Positions 1 through 8,874 of a DNA stretch of 64,000 nt are shown piece after piece (within the stretch, counting starts at the first letter, position 1; each line of letters opens with the position of its first letter). Below the pieces are notes generated by a model that saw only the letters and a program-made list of their open reading frames with translations, was not told where the DNA came from and did no database searches. The stretch is from Haloterrigena gelatinilytica (GTDB taxonomy: Archaea; Halobacteriota; Halobacteria; Halobacteriales; Natrialbaceae): NCBI RefSeq assembly GCF_013342145.1, contig NZ_JABUQZ010000001.1, forward strand, positions 372,001 through 436,000, read 5' to 3'. A program made the position numbers and the translations under genes.

Positions 1-6
1 CTAACG

Positions 7-1065
7 ATGACTGACGAATTCACCACCGACATCTACTACGACGACGACGCAGACGTATCGACGCTCGACGACGAGACCGTGGCCGTGCTGGGCTACGGCA
101 GCCAGGGCCACGCTCACGCGCTGAACCTCCACGACAGCGGGGTCGACGTGGTCGTCGGCCTGCGCGAGGGGTCGTCCTCGCGCTCGGCCGCCGAAGCCGA
201 CGGTCTCGAGGTCGCGACGCCGGGCGACGCCGTCGCCCAGGCCTCCTACGTCTCCGTGCTGGTGCCCGACACCGTCCAGCCGGACGTCTACGAGAACGCC
301 ATCGAACCCAACCTCGAGGCGGGTGACACGCTGCAGTTCGCCCACGGGCTGAACATCCACTACAACCAGATCCAGCCCCCCGAGGGCGTCGACGTGACGA
401 TGGTCGCGCCGAAGAGCCCGGGCCACCTCGTCCGGCGGAACTACGAGAACGACGAGGGGACCCCCGGCCTGCTGGCGATCTACCAGGACACCACGGGCGA
501 CGCCGAAGAGCGCGCGCTCGCCTACGCGAAGGGGATCGGCTGCACTCGCGCCGGCGTCATCGAGACGACGTTCCAGGAGGAGGTCGAGTCGGACCTCTTC
601 GGCGAGCAGGCCGTCCTCTGTGGCGGCGTCACCTCGCTGGTCAAACACGGCTACGAGACGCTGGTCGACGCGGGCTACTCGCCCGAGATCGCCTACTTCG
701 AGTGTCTCAACGAGCTCAAACTGATCGTCGACCTGATGTACGAGGGCGGCCACTCCGAGATGTGGGACTCGGTCTCCGACACCGCCGAGTACGGCGGCCT
801 CTCGCGCGGCGACAGGATCGTCGACGAGAACGTCCGCGAGAACATGGAGGAGACCCTCGAGGAGATCCAGAACGGCGAGTTCACGCGCGAGTGGATCGTC
901 GAGAACCAGGCCGGCCGACCCAGCTACACCCAGCTTCGACAGGCCGAGAAGAACCACGAGATCGAACAGGTCGGCGAACGGCTGCGCGACCTGTTCGCCT
1001 GGGCCGAGGAGGAAGAACAAGCGGAAGACGAAGACGAGTCCGTCCAGGTGCAGGCGGACGACTAA
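7..1065 (+). CDS. ilvC: ketol-acid reductoisomerase
   Basis: Converts acetolactate or acetohydroxybutyrate to the dihydroxy acid with NADPH and Mg2+, the second common step of valine, leucine and isoleucine synthesis, in the cytoplasm. The 352 residues fit a class I (short) enzyme. The Rossmann motif GYGSQG is at residues 29-34, the cofactor loop follows at GLREGSSS, and the metal-binding region contains the [10 protein letters not shown] stretch. The C-terminus has an acidic tail (about residues 333-352) typical of halophiles. The bases just before the start contain TAA at 2-4, probably the stop of an upstream gene outside the window; ilvN is the usual neighbour (inference). The ATG at 7 gives the normal family N-terminus. 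First gene of an ilv-leu run that continues to 3467. Confidence 0.96.
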   Translation: MTDEFTTDIYYDDDADVSTLDDETVAVLGYGSQGHAHALNLHDSGVDVVVGLREGSSSRSAAEADGLEVATPGDAVAQASYVSVLVPDTVQPDVYENAIEPNLEAGDTLQFAHGLNIHYNQIQPPEGVDVTMVAPKSPGHLVRRNYENDEGTPGLLAIYQDTTGDAEERALAYAKGIGCTRAGVIETTFQEEVESDLFGEQAVLCGGVTSLVKHGYETLVDAGYSPEIAYFECLNELKLIVDLMYEGGHSEMWDSVSDTAEYGGLSRGDRIVDENVRENMEETLEEIQNGEFTREWIVENQAGRPSYTQLRQAEKNHEIEQVGERLRDLFAWAEEEEQAEDEDESVQVQADD

Positions 1066-1081
1066 CGAGGGGACACCACCA

Positions 1082-1363
1082 ATGAACGAGAACGAAACGA
1101 CATCCGAGACGATGGCCGACGTCAGCCACACCAACCCCTACACGGGGGAGACGGTCGGTCGGCTGTTCAGTCGCGGGCCGACGGTCGTCGCCGACGGCGG
1201 GACGGACGGCCGCGAGCGAGCCGCGACCGACTCGAGCGAACGCACGGACGAGCAACCGAACGACACGATGGCGGACGTGGATCACACGCCGCCACAGGAC
1301 GCCGAAGACGCGAACCGCGTCTTCGAGCGCGGACGGGACCACCCCGTAGAGGACGAGGAATGA
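1082..1363 (+). CDS. small acidic protein with an internal duplication, between ilvC and leuC
   Basis: 93 residues with no enzyme family I recognise. The protein holds two copies of a short unit: [22 protein letters not shown] (residues 11-32) and [22 protein letters not shown] (near residues 61-82). They share MADV-x-HT-x-P, a hydrophobic-F and a final RG, and are joined by a charged linker. It starts 16 bp after ilvC and its stop overlaps the leuC start in an ATGA, so it is almost certainly co-transcribed and translationally coupled. Position in the ilv-leu operon suggests a link to this pathway, for example as an accessory protein of LeuCD, but nothing in the sequence shows a function. Confidence 0.8.
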   Translation: MNENETTSETMADVSHTNPYTGETVGRLFSRGPTVVADGGTDGRERAATDSSERTDEQPNDTMADVDHTPPQDAEDANRVFERGRDHPVEDEE

Positions 1364-2781
1364 GCGAGGGAACACTGTACGACAAGGTCTGGGATCGACA
1401 CAAAGTCACCACGCTGCCGACGGGACAGGATCAGCTGTTCGTCGGACTCCACCTCATCCACGAGGTCACGAGTCCGCAGGCGTTCGGGATGCTCCGCGAG
1501 CGCGACCTCGAGGTCGCCTATCCGAAGCTGACTCACGCGACGGTCGACCACATCGTCCCGACGGCCGATCAGTCCCGACCCTACGAGGAGGACGCGGCCG
1601 AGGAGATGATGGCCGAACTCGAGCAGAACGTCCGCGAGGCGGGCATCGAGTTCTCCGACCCGACGACGGGCGATCAGGGGATCGTCCACGTCATCGGCCC
1701 GGAGCAGGGACTGACCCAGCCCGGCAAGACGATCGTCTGTGGCGACAGCCACACCTCCACCCACGGCGCCTTCGGCGCGCTCGCGTTCGGGATCGGCACC
1801 AGCCAGATCCGCGACGTGCTCGCGACGGGCACGGTCGCGATGGAGAAACAGAAGGTCCGCAAGATCCAGGTCGACGGCGAACTCGGCGACGGCGTCGAGG
1901 CCAAGGACATCATCCTCGAGATCATCCGTCGTCTGGGCACCGAGGGCGGCGTCGGCTACGTCTACGAGTACGCCGGCGAGGCCATCGAGAGCCTGGGGAT
2001 GGAAGGCCGAATGTCGATCTGTAACATGTCGATCGAAGGCGGCGCCCGCGCGGGCTACGTCAACCCCGACGAGACCACCTACGAGTGGCTCGAGGAGACG
2101 GACTACTTCCGGGAGAACCCGGAGAAGTTCGAGGAACTCAAACCGTACTGGGAGTCCATTCGCTCCGACGAGACGGCAGAGTACGACGACGTCGTCCACA
2201 TCGACGCGAACGAACTCGAGCCGGTCGTCACCTGGGGGACCACGCCCGGCCAGGGCGTCGGCGTCACCGAGCCGATTCCGGCCCCCGAGGACCTGCCCGA
2301 AGACAAACAGGATACGGCCCGACGCGCTCAGGAACACATGCGCGTCGAACCCGGCGACACGATGGAGGGCTACGACATCGACGTCGCCTTTCTGGGTTCC
2401 TGTACGAACGCGCGCCTGCCCGACCTGCGACGTGCCGCCGAGATCGTCGAGGGACGGCAGGTCGACGATGACGTCCGCGCACTGGTCGTCCCCGGCAGCC
2501 AGCGCGTCCAGGAAGCCGCTGCGGAGGAAGGGCTCAAAGACATCTTCGAGGAGGCCGGCTTCGAGTGGCGAAACGCCGGCTGTTCGATGTGTCTCGGTAT
2601 GAACGAAGACCAACTCGAGGGCGACGAGGCCAGCGCCTCGTCCTCGAACCGGAACTTCGTCGGCCGACAGGGCTCGAAAGACGGTCGCACCGTCCTGATG
2701 AACCCGCAGATGGTCGCCGCGGCGGCGATCACCGGGGAAGTCTCTGACGTGCGCGAACTGAAGGAGGTGACCTCGGTATGA
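1360..2781 (+). CDS. leuC: 3-isopropylmalate dehydratase large subunit
   Basis: With LeuD it isomerises 2-isopropylmalate to 3-isopropylmalate through a dehydration/hydration at a [4Fe-4S] cluster (leucine branch). The three cluster cysteines are visible at about residues 348 (GSCTNARL), 408 and 411 (CSMC). The aconitase-family substrate motif [12 protein letters not shown] lies near residue 128. 473 residues is the normal length for the bacterial-type large subunit. The start overlaps the preceding small gene in an ATGA, and its stop overlaps leuD the same way, so synthesis of the two subunits is coupled. Confidence 0.96.
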   Translation: MSEGTLYDKVWDRHKVTTLPTGQDQLFVGLHLIHEVTSPQAFGMLRERDLEVAYPKLTHATVDHIVPTADQSRPYEEDAAEEMMAELEQNVREAGIEFSDPTTGDQGIVHVIGPEQGLTQPGKTIVCGDSHTSTHGAFGALAFGIGTSQIRDVLATGTVAMEKQKVRKIQVDGELGDGVEAKDIILEIIRRLGTEGGVGYVYEYAGEAIESLGMEGRMSICNMSIEGGARAGYVNPDETTYEWLEETDYFRENPEKFEELKPYWESIRSDETAEYDDVVHIDANELEPVVTWGTTPGQGVGVTEPIPAPEDLPEDKQDTARRAQEHMRVEPGDTMEGYDIDVAFLGSCTNARLPDLRRAAEIVEGRQVDDDVRALVVPGSQRVQEAAAEEGLKDIFEEAGFEWRNAGCSMCLGMNEDQLEGDEASASSSNRNFVGRQGSKDGRTVLMNPQMVAAAAITGEVSDVRELKEVTSV

Positions 2782-3467
2782 GTGACGAAGTCGAGATTCC
2801 CGAGGTCACCCGCGTCTCCGGATCGGGCGTCCCGATTCGGGGCAACGACATCGACACCGACCAGATCATCCCGGCGCGGTTCATGAAGGTCGTCACCTTC
2901 GACGGACTGGGCGAGTTCGCGTTCTTCGACGTCCGGTTCGACGACGACGACAACCCCAAGGACCACCCGATGAACGAGGACCGGTTCCAGGACTCCTCGG
3001 TGATGGTCGTCAACAGCAACTTCGGCTGTGGCTCCTCGCGCGAGCACGCGCCCCAGGCCCTGATGCGCTGGGGCATCGACGCGATCATCGGCGAGAGCTT
3101 CGCCGAGATCTTCGCGGGCAACTGTCTGGCGCTGGGGATCCCGACCGTCACGGCCGACAGCGAGACGATCCAGGACCTCCAGGACTGGGTCGACGAGAAC
3201 CCCGACGGCGAGATCGACATCGACGTCGAGTCCGAGGAGGTCACCTACGGCGTTCCCGAATCGGATGATTCGGGTGCTAATCAGAACTCGGAGAGTTCTG
3301 ATGCTGGGCGAACGATCGACGTCACCGTCGACGACGCCCAGCGCAAGGCCTTAGTCGAGGGCGTCTGGGACACGACGGCGCTGATGAAGTCCAACGCCGG
3401 CGAAGTTCGGAAGAAGGCCGCGGAGCTTCCCTACGTCGAGGACGCGGCGATTCCGGACGCCGAGTAA
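2778..3467 (+). CDS. leuD: 3-isopropylmalate dehydratase small subunit, with an in-frame hairpin insertion
   Basis: Swivel-domain subunit that partners LeuC. The motif [13 protein letters not shown] (about residues 77-89) is the family signature. At 229 residues it is longer than the usual roughly 200 because residues about 160-177 (PESDDSG... to ...SSDAG) form a polar, low-complexity insert. The DNA there is two perfect hairpins in tandem and uses AT-ending codons (GAT, GGT, GCT, AAT, AGT, TCT) unlike its neighbours. The reading frame is kept and the conserved sequence resumes at [15 protein letters not shown], so the protein is probably functional with a surface loop. The start overlaps leuC by 4 nt. 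leuB is not next but 1.2 kb on, behind a transporter gene. Confidence 0.94.
   Translation: MSDEVEIPEVTRVSGSGVPIRGNDIDTDQIIPARFMKVVTFDGLGEFAFFDVRFDDDDNPKDHPMNEDRFQDSSVMVVNSNFGCGSSREHAPQALMRWGIDAIIGESFAEIFAGNCLALGIPTVTADSETIQDLQDWVDENPDGEIDIDVESEEVTYGVPESDDSGANQNSESSDAGRTIDVTVDDAQRKALVEGVWDTTALMKSNAGEVRKKAAELPYVEDAAIPDAE
3255..3302. repeat. tandem double-hairpin insertion inside leuD
   Basis: Hairpin 1 has arms CCCGAATC (3255-3262) and GATTCGGG (3267-3274) with loop GGAT. Hairpin 2 has arms ATCAGAACTC (3280-3289) and GAGTTCTGAT (3293-3302) with loop GGA. Both stems are perfect (8 and 10 bp) and 5 bases apart. The block is more AT-rich than the flanking leuD sequence and encodes the extra polar loop of LeuD, so it looks like a small palindromic element that inserted without breaking the frame. 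There is no transposase and no clear flanking direct repeat. Confidence 0.8.
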
Positions 3468-3490
3468 CTCGCTCGAGACGCTCGTTCGCC

Positions 3491-3503
3491 GTTTTTCCGT
3501 TTC
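3491..3503 (+). terminator. T-rich stretch after leuD, possible terminator
   Basis: A run of five T followed by a second T-run (about 3492-3502) lies 24 bp after the leuD stop. Archaeal intrinsic termination uses U-rich tracts without a needed hairpin, so this could end the ilv-leu transcript before the transporter gene. Only composition and position support it. Confidence 0.3.
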
Positions 3504-3653
3504 CGAAACCCAGCCAGAGACATCTCGATTTCGCGCTCGTCCGGCCTGATCCCCGCTCGAGCGCTCGAGGTCGAGCGATTCGCTATCACACCGGAAGCGG
3601 CAGATCCGTGCCGGCATCGCTACCGCTTTCGGCGCCAGTCCGCAACGACGGGT

Positions 3654-4568
3654 ATGTCTCGGAACCGCGATATCGCGATGTTTCTGTCCTTGGCCGTGCT
3701 GTGGGGTTTCTCCTTTCCGGCGATTTCGGTCGGCCTCGAGTCGCTCCCGCCGTTGCTCTTCGCGGCCGCCCGGTACGATATCGCCGCCGTCCTGTTGCTG
3801 ACGGCGGCTATCGTCCGAGTCGAGAAGTGGCGGCCGACCGCCCGAAACGACCTCGCGGCGGTCGCGGGCGGCGGCGTCTTCCTCATCGCCGGGAACGGGC
3901 TGCTCTTCCTCGGCCAGCAGACGGTCCCCAGCGGCGTCGCCGCGATCCTGCAGGGACTGGTGCCGATCCTGACCGCGCTGTGGGCGATCCCGCTGCTGGG
4001 CGAGCGGCTCTCGGGGCTCGGGGCCGTCGGCGCCGCGATCGGCTTCTTCGGCGTCGGTCTGGTCGTCCAACCCGATCCGGGGAACCTGCTGGCGGGCGAC
4101 ACCGGCGCGCGGCTGCTCATCGTCGGGCAAGTCTGCAGCGTCGCGCTCGGCGGCGTCCTGATCCAGCGGGCCGGCCCGACCCTCGAGCAGCTGCCGCTGG
4201 TCGGCTGGTCGATGCTCGTCGGCGGCCTCGTCCTCCACGCCGTCAGCCTCGGCGCCGGCGAGGGTCCGGGCGCCGCCGCGATCGGTCCCGTCTCGCTGAC
4301 TGCCCTGCTCTACCTCGGGGTCTTCGCGACCGCCGTCGCCTTCATGATCTACTTCACGATCCTCGAGGAACACGGCGCGTTCGAGGCGGCGCTGATCGGC
4401 TACCTGGTGCCGATCGTCGCGACCGCCGCGGGCGTCGTCCTGCTCGGCGAGTCGATCGGCGCGCTGACGATCGCGGGCTTCGCGCTGGTCGCCGTCGGCT
4501 TCGCCCTACTCAAGCGCCGAACCATCGCCGACGCGGTGGGGCTCTCGACGGGCGTCGGCAGTCCGTGA
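3654..4568 (+). CDS. DMT-superfamily transporter (EamA type)
   Basis: 304-residue integral membrane protein with about ten hydrophobic helices in two EamA halves (roughly residues 8-140 and 150-290). Each half shows the drug/metabolite transporter pattern, for example LWGFSFPAI at the first helix and GYLVPIVATAAGVVLLGE near the end. EamA proteins are usually exporters of amino acids, their breakdown products or other small metabolites; the substrate cannot be read from the sequence. It sits between leuD and leuB, where many haloarchaea have no gene, so export of a branched-chain metabolite is a reasonable guess only. The ATG at 3654 starts right at the first helix. Upstream 3504-3653 contains no other gene. 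Confidence 0.88.
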   Translation: MSRNRDIAMFLSLAVLWGFSFPAISVGLESLPPLLFAAARYDIAAVLLLTAAIVRVEKWRPTARNDLAAVAGGGVFLIAGNGLLFLGQQTVPSGVAAILQGLVPILTALWAIPLLGERLSGLGAVGAAIGFFGVGLVVQPDPGNLLAGDTGARLLIVGQVCSVALGGVLIQRAGPTLEQLPLVGWSMLVGGLVLHAVSLGAGEGPGAAAIGPVSLTALLYLGVFATAVAFMIYFTILEEHGAFEAALIGYLVPIVATAAGVVLLGESIGALTIAGFALVAVGFALLKRRTIADAVGLSTGVGSP

Positions 4569-4643
4569 TTCGAGGCGGTCACCGATCGCCGACGCGATGC
4601 CCGTATCGATACCCTCTTTTCGCCGCCGCAGAGAGGGGTGAGT

Positions 4644-5624
4644 ATGACTCACGAGATCGCCGTCATCCCGGGCGACGGAATCGGACAGGAAGTCACCCCC
4701 GCCGCGGTCGACGTGCTCGAGTCCCTCGAGATCGACTTCGAGTTCACCGAAGCGGACGCGGGCGACGCGGTGAAAGAAGCGACCGGCGAGGCGCTGCCCC
4801 AGGAGACCTACGATCTGGCGGCGTCGGCCGACGCGACGCTGTTCGGCGCGGCCGGCGAGACCGCGGCCGACGTCATCCTGCCGCTCCGGACCGCCGTCGA
4901 CTCGTTCGTCAACATCCGACCCGCGAAGGCCTACCCCGGCATCGACGCCGTCCGACCCGAAACGGATCTGGTCTTCCTCCGGGAGAACACGGAGGGCGTC
5001 TACTCGGGGATCGAGGATCGGCTGACCCAGGACGTCTCGACGCTGACTCGCGTCGTCACCGAATCGGCCTCGGAGGACCTCGCCGAGTTCGCCTGCGACT
5101 ACGTCTCCGACGGCGACCACGACGGCTTCACAATCGCCCACAAGGCCAACGTCATGCGCGAGACGGACGGCCTCTTCCGCGACACCGTCAAATCCGTCGC
5201 CGACGAGAAGGGCGTCGAGACCGACGAGGTGCTGATGGACGCCTTCGCGACGCGGGTCTGTCTCGACCCCGAGCAGTTCGACGTCGTCGTCTGCCCGAAC
5301 CTCGCGGGCGACGTGCTCTCGGATCTCGCCGCGGGACTGGTCGGCGGACTCGGCCTCCTGCCCTCGGCCAACGTCGGCCCCGAGCGCGGCCTGTTCGAAC
5401 CCGTCCACGGCACCGCGCCCGACATCGCCGGCGAGGGCGTCGCGAACCCGGCCGCGACGATCGTCTCCGCCGCCATGCTGCTCGAGTACCTCGGCTACGA
5501 CGAGGAGAGCGACCGCGTCCACGAGGCCGTCGAGGACACCCTCGAGAACGGGCCGCGGACGCCCGATCTGGGCGGCGACGCGTCGACCGAGGACGTGACC
5601 GACGCGATCATCGAGCGACTGTAA
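4644..5624 (+). CDS. leuB: 3-isopropylmalate dehydrogenase
   Basis: Oxidises and decarboxylates 3-isopropylmalate with NAD+, giving the 2-oxo acid precursor of leucine. The N-terminal motif is [13 protein letters not shown]. The family also shows [12 protein letters not shown] (substrate Arg and phosphate-mimic region), the [11 protein letters not shown] lysine motif, [15 protein letters not shown] for metal binding, and [14 protein letters not shown] for the cofactor. I chose ATG 4644 (326 residues) over the in-frame GTG at 4638 because translation from 4644 gives the standard family start. It is separated from leuCD by the DMT transporter, so it probably has its own promoter. Homoisocitrate or isocitrate dehydrogenase is possible, but the leu context makes LeuB likely. 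Confidence 0.92.
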   Translation: MTHEIAVIPGDGIGQEVTPAAVDVLESLEIDFEFTEADAGDAVKEATGEALPQETYDLAASADATLFGAAGETAADVILPLRTAVDSFVNIRPAKAYPGIDAVRPETDLVFLRENTEGVYSGIEDRLTQDVSTLTRVVTESASEDLAEFACDYVSDGDHDGFTIAHKANVMRETDGLFRDTVKSVADEKGVETDEVLMDAFATRVCLDPEQFDVVVCPNLAGDVLSDLAAGLVGGLGLLPSANVGPERGLFEPVHGTAPDIAGEGVANPAATIVSAAMLLEYLGYDEESDRVHEAVEDTLENGPRTPDLGGDASTEDVTDAIIERL

Positions 5625-5772
5625 CGGCGCTCGAGTCGCGGGCGCTCGATCGCGCGTTCCTCTCGTTATTCGCAGGCTGACTTTCGTTTCTGTATTACGG
5701 TTCGTCGCCGTTTCGAACGCTCGAGATGCGTATTTGCGGTCGAAGTTCACCGGTCTGTTTCCGACCCGTATT

Positions 5773-5827
5773 GTATTCGTCCTCTACGATCAGAAACGAT
5801 CACGAATACCGGCATAAACAAATAAAA
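5773..5827 (+). promoter_or_regulatory. glpR promoter region with an 8-bp inverted repeat
   Basis: Arms GTATTCGT (5773-5780) and ACGAATAC (5802-5809) are a perfect inverted repeat separated by 21 nt. It is followed at about 5813-5826 by an AT-rich TATA-like stretch (ATAAACAAATAAAA), about 50 nt before the glpR ATG. The core hexamer TATTCG/CGAATA recurs as an inverted repeat before ptfC (7571-7608). A reasonable reading is that GlpR binds here and represses its own gene; that is inference. Confidence 0.55.
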
Positions 5828-5867
5828 CCGTGCAGGACGCAGGTAGATCGGAAGACCACCCAGGCAC

Positions 5868-6641
5868 ATGTTACCCGAACAGCGCAAACGGACGATCGTC
5901 GAACTCGTGTCGGAGCGGGACGGTTGCTCCGTCGAGGAGCTATCCGCCGAACTCGACGTCTCGAAGGCGACCATCCGGCGGGATCTGGACGCCCTCGAGG
6001 AGGAGCGCCTCGTCGAGCGATCCCACGGCGGCGCCGTCCCGGTGACGGCGGTCGGACGCGAGCAGACGTACGTCCAGAAGGAAGTCCAGAACCTCGAGGC
6101 GAAGACCGCGATCGGCGAGCGCGCCGCGACGGAGATCCACGACGGGCAGGTCGTCTTCTTCGACTCGGGGACGACGACGATGCAGGTCGCAAAGCGGGCG
6201 CCGACCGAGACGGCGTTCATTCCGGTGACGAACTCGCCCCTGCTGGCGCTCGAGCTCGGGAAGAACGCCGACGACGTCAAGCTCACCGGCGGGACGCTCC
6301 GCCACCGGACGCGGGCGCTCGTCGGTCCCAGCGCGGAGGCGTTCATGGATCGGACGAACTTCGACCTGCTCTTTCTGGGGACGAACGGTATCGCCGGCGA
6401 CGGGAGCCTGACGACGCCGAACGAGGACGAGGCCCGGATCAAGGAGCTGATGGTCGAGAGCGCCGAGCGGGTCGTCCTCGTCACGGACGAGACCAAATTC
6501 GGCGAGCGGAGCTTCGTCGAGTTCGCGTCGCTCGCCGACGTGGACGTGCTGGTGACCGACGCGGAACCGGCCGGCGAGATCGAGGAGGCCTGCGCGGCGG
6601 CCGACGTGACCGTCGGCGTGGAGGTGCCGGATGATCGCTAG
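5868..6641 (+). CDS. glpR: DeoR-family transcriptional regulator of fructose genes
   Basis: 257 residues. The N-terminal DeoR winged helix (about residues 1-57) starts LPEQRKRTIVELV and includes DVSKATIRRDLDALEEERL. The C-terminal sugar-phosphate-sensing domain (about 75-235) has the DSGTTTMQVAK and FLGTNGI segments of the DeoRC family. In Haloferax volcanii, GlpR is the known repressor of fructose and glycerol metabolic genes, and it is encoded next to pfkB and the PTS genes as here (established knowledge). Its stop lies inside pfkB (11-bp overlap), so it is co-transcribed with it. The ligand is probably fructose-1-phosphate or a related sugar phosphate. Confidence 0.9.
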   Translation: MLPEQRKRTIVELVSERDGCSVEELSAELDVSKATIRRDLDALEEERLVERSHGGAVPVTAVGREQTYVQKEVQNLEAKTAIGERAATEIHDGQVVFFDSGTTTMQVAKRAPTETAFIPVTNSPLLALELGKNADDVKLTGGTLRHRTRALVGPSAEAFMDRTNFDLLFLGTNGIAGDGSLTTPNEDEARIKELMVESAERVVLVTDETKFGERSFVEFASLADVDVLVTDAEPAGEIEEACAAADVTVGVEVPDDR

Positions 6642-7539
6642 CGTGACGCTCAACCCGGCGGTCGACTACACGGTCGAGCTCTCCGAACCGCTGACCGACG
6701 GGGCCGTCGCCCGCTCGGACGAGCACCGCTACGACGCGGGCGGCAAGGGGATCAACGTCTCGAAGTACCTGACCGAACTCGGCGTCGAGACCGTTGCGAC
6801 CGGCGTCGCCGGCGGCTTCCTCGGTCGCTCGCTCCTCGAGCGACTCTCCGCGGCGGCGATCGACGCCGACTTCGTCGAGATCGACGGCGAGACGCGGCTC
6901 AACACCACCCTCCTCGGCCCCGACGGGGAGTACAAGATCAACCAGAACGGCCCTCGGATCGCTCCGCCGGCGATCGAGGAGATCGTCGACACGCTTCGGG
7001 AATACGATCCCGAGACGGTCGTGATCGCCGGCAGTCTGCCGCCGGGAACCGGTCCCGAGACGATCGACCGCCTGGCCGCGGCCGGCCCCTGGGAGACGGT
7101 CGTCGACGTCGGCGGGGCGACCCTCGCCGACCTCGAGGCCGAGTACGCGCTCTGTAAACCCAACCACGAGGAGCTCGCGGCGGCGACGGGGCGGCGCGTG
7201 GACGACGTGCAGTCGGCGATCGCGGCCGCCGAGGAGCTACAGACTGACGGGTTCGAGCGCGTCGTCGCGTCCCTGGGCGCCGACGGCGCGATCATGGCGA
7301 CGCCCGACCGAACGCTGCGCGCGCCGGCGGCGGACGTCGACGTGGTCGACACCGTCGGAGCGGGCGACGCCCTGTTGTCGGGCGTGCTCGCCGCTCGGAC
7401 CCGCCAGGAATCGGACGCGGTCGCGCTCAGATCGGGCGTCGCCGTCGCTTCCCGGGTGGTCTCGGTGTCGGGGACGCGAGCGCCGTCGCTGACGGGGCTC
7501 CGGGACGAACGCGAGTCGATCAGCGTCTCCGCGTACTGA
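6631..7539 (+). CDS. pfkB: 1-phosphofructokinase (PfkB family)
   Basis: Phosphorylates fructose-1-phosphate made by the PTS to fructose-1,6-bisphosphate with ATP. The 302 residues begin with the LacC/FruK-type N-terminus SVTLNPAVDYTVEL, then GGKGINVSKYLTELG (substrate site). The PfkB signature DTVGAGDALLSGVL is near residue 240, with the catalytic Asp inside GAGD. The ATG at 6631 lies within the end of glpR and gives the usual family start, so translation is coupled. Tagatose-6-phosphate kinase is a related alternative, but the adjacent fructose PTS argues for 1-PFK. Confidence 0.92.
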   Translation: MIASVTLNPAVDYTVELSEPLTDGAVARSDEHRYDAGGKGINVSKYLTELGVETVATGVAGGFLGRSLLERLSAAAIDADFVEIDGETRLNTTLLGPDGEYKINQNGPRIAPPAIEEIVDTLREYDPETVVIAGSLPPGTGPETIDRLAAAGPWETVVDVGGATLADLEAEYALCKPNHEELAAATGRRVDDVQSAIAAAEELQTDGFERVVASLGADGAIMATPDRTLRAPAADVDVVDTVGAGDALLSGVLAARTRQESDAVALRSGVAVASRVVSVSGTRAPSLTGLRDERESISVSAY

Positions 7540-7559
7540 TCGCCGCTCCGAATATCCGA

Positions 7560-7611
7560 TCGAAACCATATTTCGAATAAATTCGATCTAAAACAAACAT
7601 ATTCGAAACCA
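7560..7611 (+). promoter_or_regulatory. ptfC promoter region with inverted and direct repeats
   Basis: A perfect 9-bp inverted repeat, TTTCGAATA (7571-7579) and TATTCGAAA (7600-7608), encloses an AT-rich 20-nt spacer. In addition TCGAAACCA is directly repeated at 7560-7568 and 7603-7611, 43 bp apart (about four helical turns). The block sits about 40 nt before the chosen ptfC ATG. It shares the CGAATA/TATTCG hexamer with the glpR upstream repeat. Probably the operator and promoter of the PTS genes. Confidence 0.6.
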
Positions 7612-7650
7612 CTTTTGCAGCCGCTGTCGAAGAACTGCGGCAGAGATAGC

Positions 7651-8829
7651 ATGGAAAACGATGTAGAATCACGACTCCGCGCCCACCTCCTCTCGGTCAA
7701 GGAGGATCTGATGACGGGCGTGTCGTTCATGATCCCGTTCGTGACGATCGGCGGGATCTTCCTCGCGCTCGCGTTCATGGTGGCGGAGCTGCCGTGGACG
7801 GCCGGCAACACCGAGACGGTGTTCGAGGAGACGGGCTCGATCGCGTGGTACATGGCCCAGATCGGCGATCTCGGGCTGACGATTATGATCCCCGTCTTGG
7901 GCGGGTACATCGCGTACGCGGTCGCGGACAAGCCCGGTCTCGCGCCCGGGTTCATCCTCTCGTGGGCGATCCAGCAGGAGGCGATCATCGAGGCCGCCGG
8001 CCTGGTCATCGGATTCGAAGCCGACGGAGCCGCCGCCGGCTTCCTCGGGGCGATCGTCGCCGGGCTGCTCGCCGGCTACGTCGCTCGCTGGATGAAGGGA
8101 TGGTCGGTGCCGTCGGTCGTCTCCCAGATGATGCCGATCCTCGTGATTCCCGTCTTCACGACGCTGCTGCTCGCCCCGATCGTCATCCTCGGACTCGGCG
8201 TCCCGATCGCCATGATCGACGACGCGCTGACGTCCGCGCTCGAGGGGATGCAGGGGTCGAACGCCATCCTGCTCGGGGCGATCCTCGGCGCGATGATGGC
8301 GGTCGACATGGGCGGCCCGATCAACAAGGTCGCGTACGTGTTCGGGACCGTCCTCGTCGCGGACCAGATCTTCGCGCCGATGGCCGCCGTGATGATCGGC
8401 GGGATGGTCCCGCCGCTGGGCCTCGCGCTCTCGAACTTCATCGCGCCCCAGAAGTACTCCGCGGAGATGTACGAGAACGCGAAGGCGGCCGTCCCGCTCG
8501 GCCTCGCCTTCATCACCGAGGGAGCGATCCCATACGCCGCCGCCGACCCGCTCCGGGTGATTCCGTCGGCAGTTCTCGGCAGCGCGACGGCCGGCGCGGC
8601 CGCGCTCTGGCTCGGCGTGACGATGCCGGCGCCCCACGGCGGCATCTTCGTCGTGATCCTCTCGAGCAGCGCGCTGCTGTTCCTCGCCTGCATCGCGCTC
8701 GGAACGGCGGTCACCGCGACGGTCGCCACGCTGATCAAGCCCGACTACCACGAGCGCGTCGCCGGCGCCGAACCAGCGAAATCCGTAACCGATTCCGGAC
8801 AGACGAACGCAGGACAGACGAACGACTGA
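7651..8829 (+). CDS. ptfC: fructose PTS permease, EIIC component
   Basis: Membrane channel that carries fructose across while EIIB phosphorylates it to fructose-1-phosphate. The 392 residues have about nine hydrophobic helices. The fructose-IIC hallmark FITEGAIPYAAADPLRV is near residues 288-304, followed by the PAPHGGIFV motif. Another conserved segment is AVDMGGPINKVAY. A TTG at 7615 would add 12 residues, but that stretch overlaps the promoter repeats, so I use ATG 7651, after which the family N-terminus (RLRAHLLSVKEDLMTGVSFM) follows. It is separated from pfkB by a 111-bp regulatory region. Confidence 0.93.
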   Translation: MENDVESRLRAHLLSVKEDLMTGVSFMIPFVTIGGIFLALAFMVAELPWTAGNTETVFEETGSIAWYMAQIGDLGLTIMIPVLGGYIAYAVADKPGLAPGFILSWAIQQEAIIEAAGLVIGFEADGAAAGFLGAIVAGLLAGYVARWMKGWSVPSVVSQMMPILVIPVFTTLLLAPIVILGLGVPIAMIDDALTSALEGMQGSNAILLGAILGAMMAVDMGGPINKVAYVFGTVLVADQIFAPMAAVMIGGMVPPLGLALSNFIAPQKYSAEMYENAKAAVPLGLAFITEGAIPYAAADPLRVIPSAVLGSATAGAAALWLGVTMPAPHGGIFVVILSSSALLFLACIALGTAVTATVATLIKPDYHERVAGAEPAKSVTDSGQTNAGQTND

Positions 8830-8874
8830 CTCCCCGACGCAACCCTCACCGTTCAACACCATAGCGATCATACG

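Noticed and set aside
1-1134. Long minus-strand frame (377 aa) opposite ilvC
   Set aside because: Low-complexity Val/Arg/Asp sequence with no domain, antisense to a certain gene; a GC-rich shadow.
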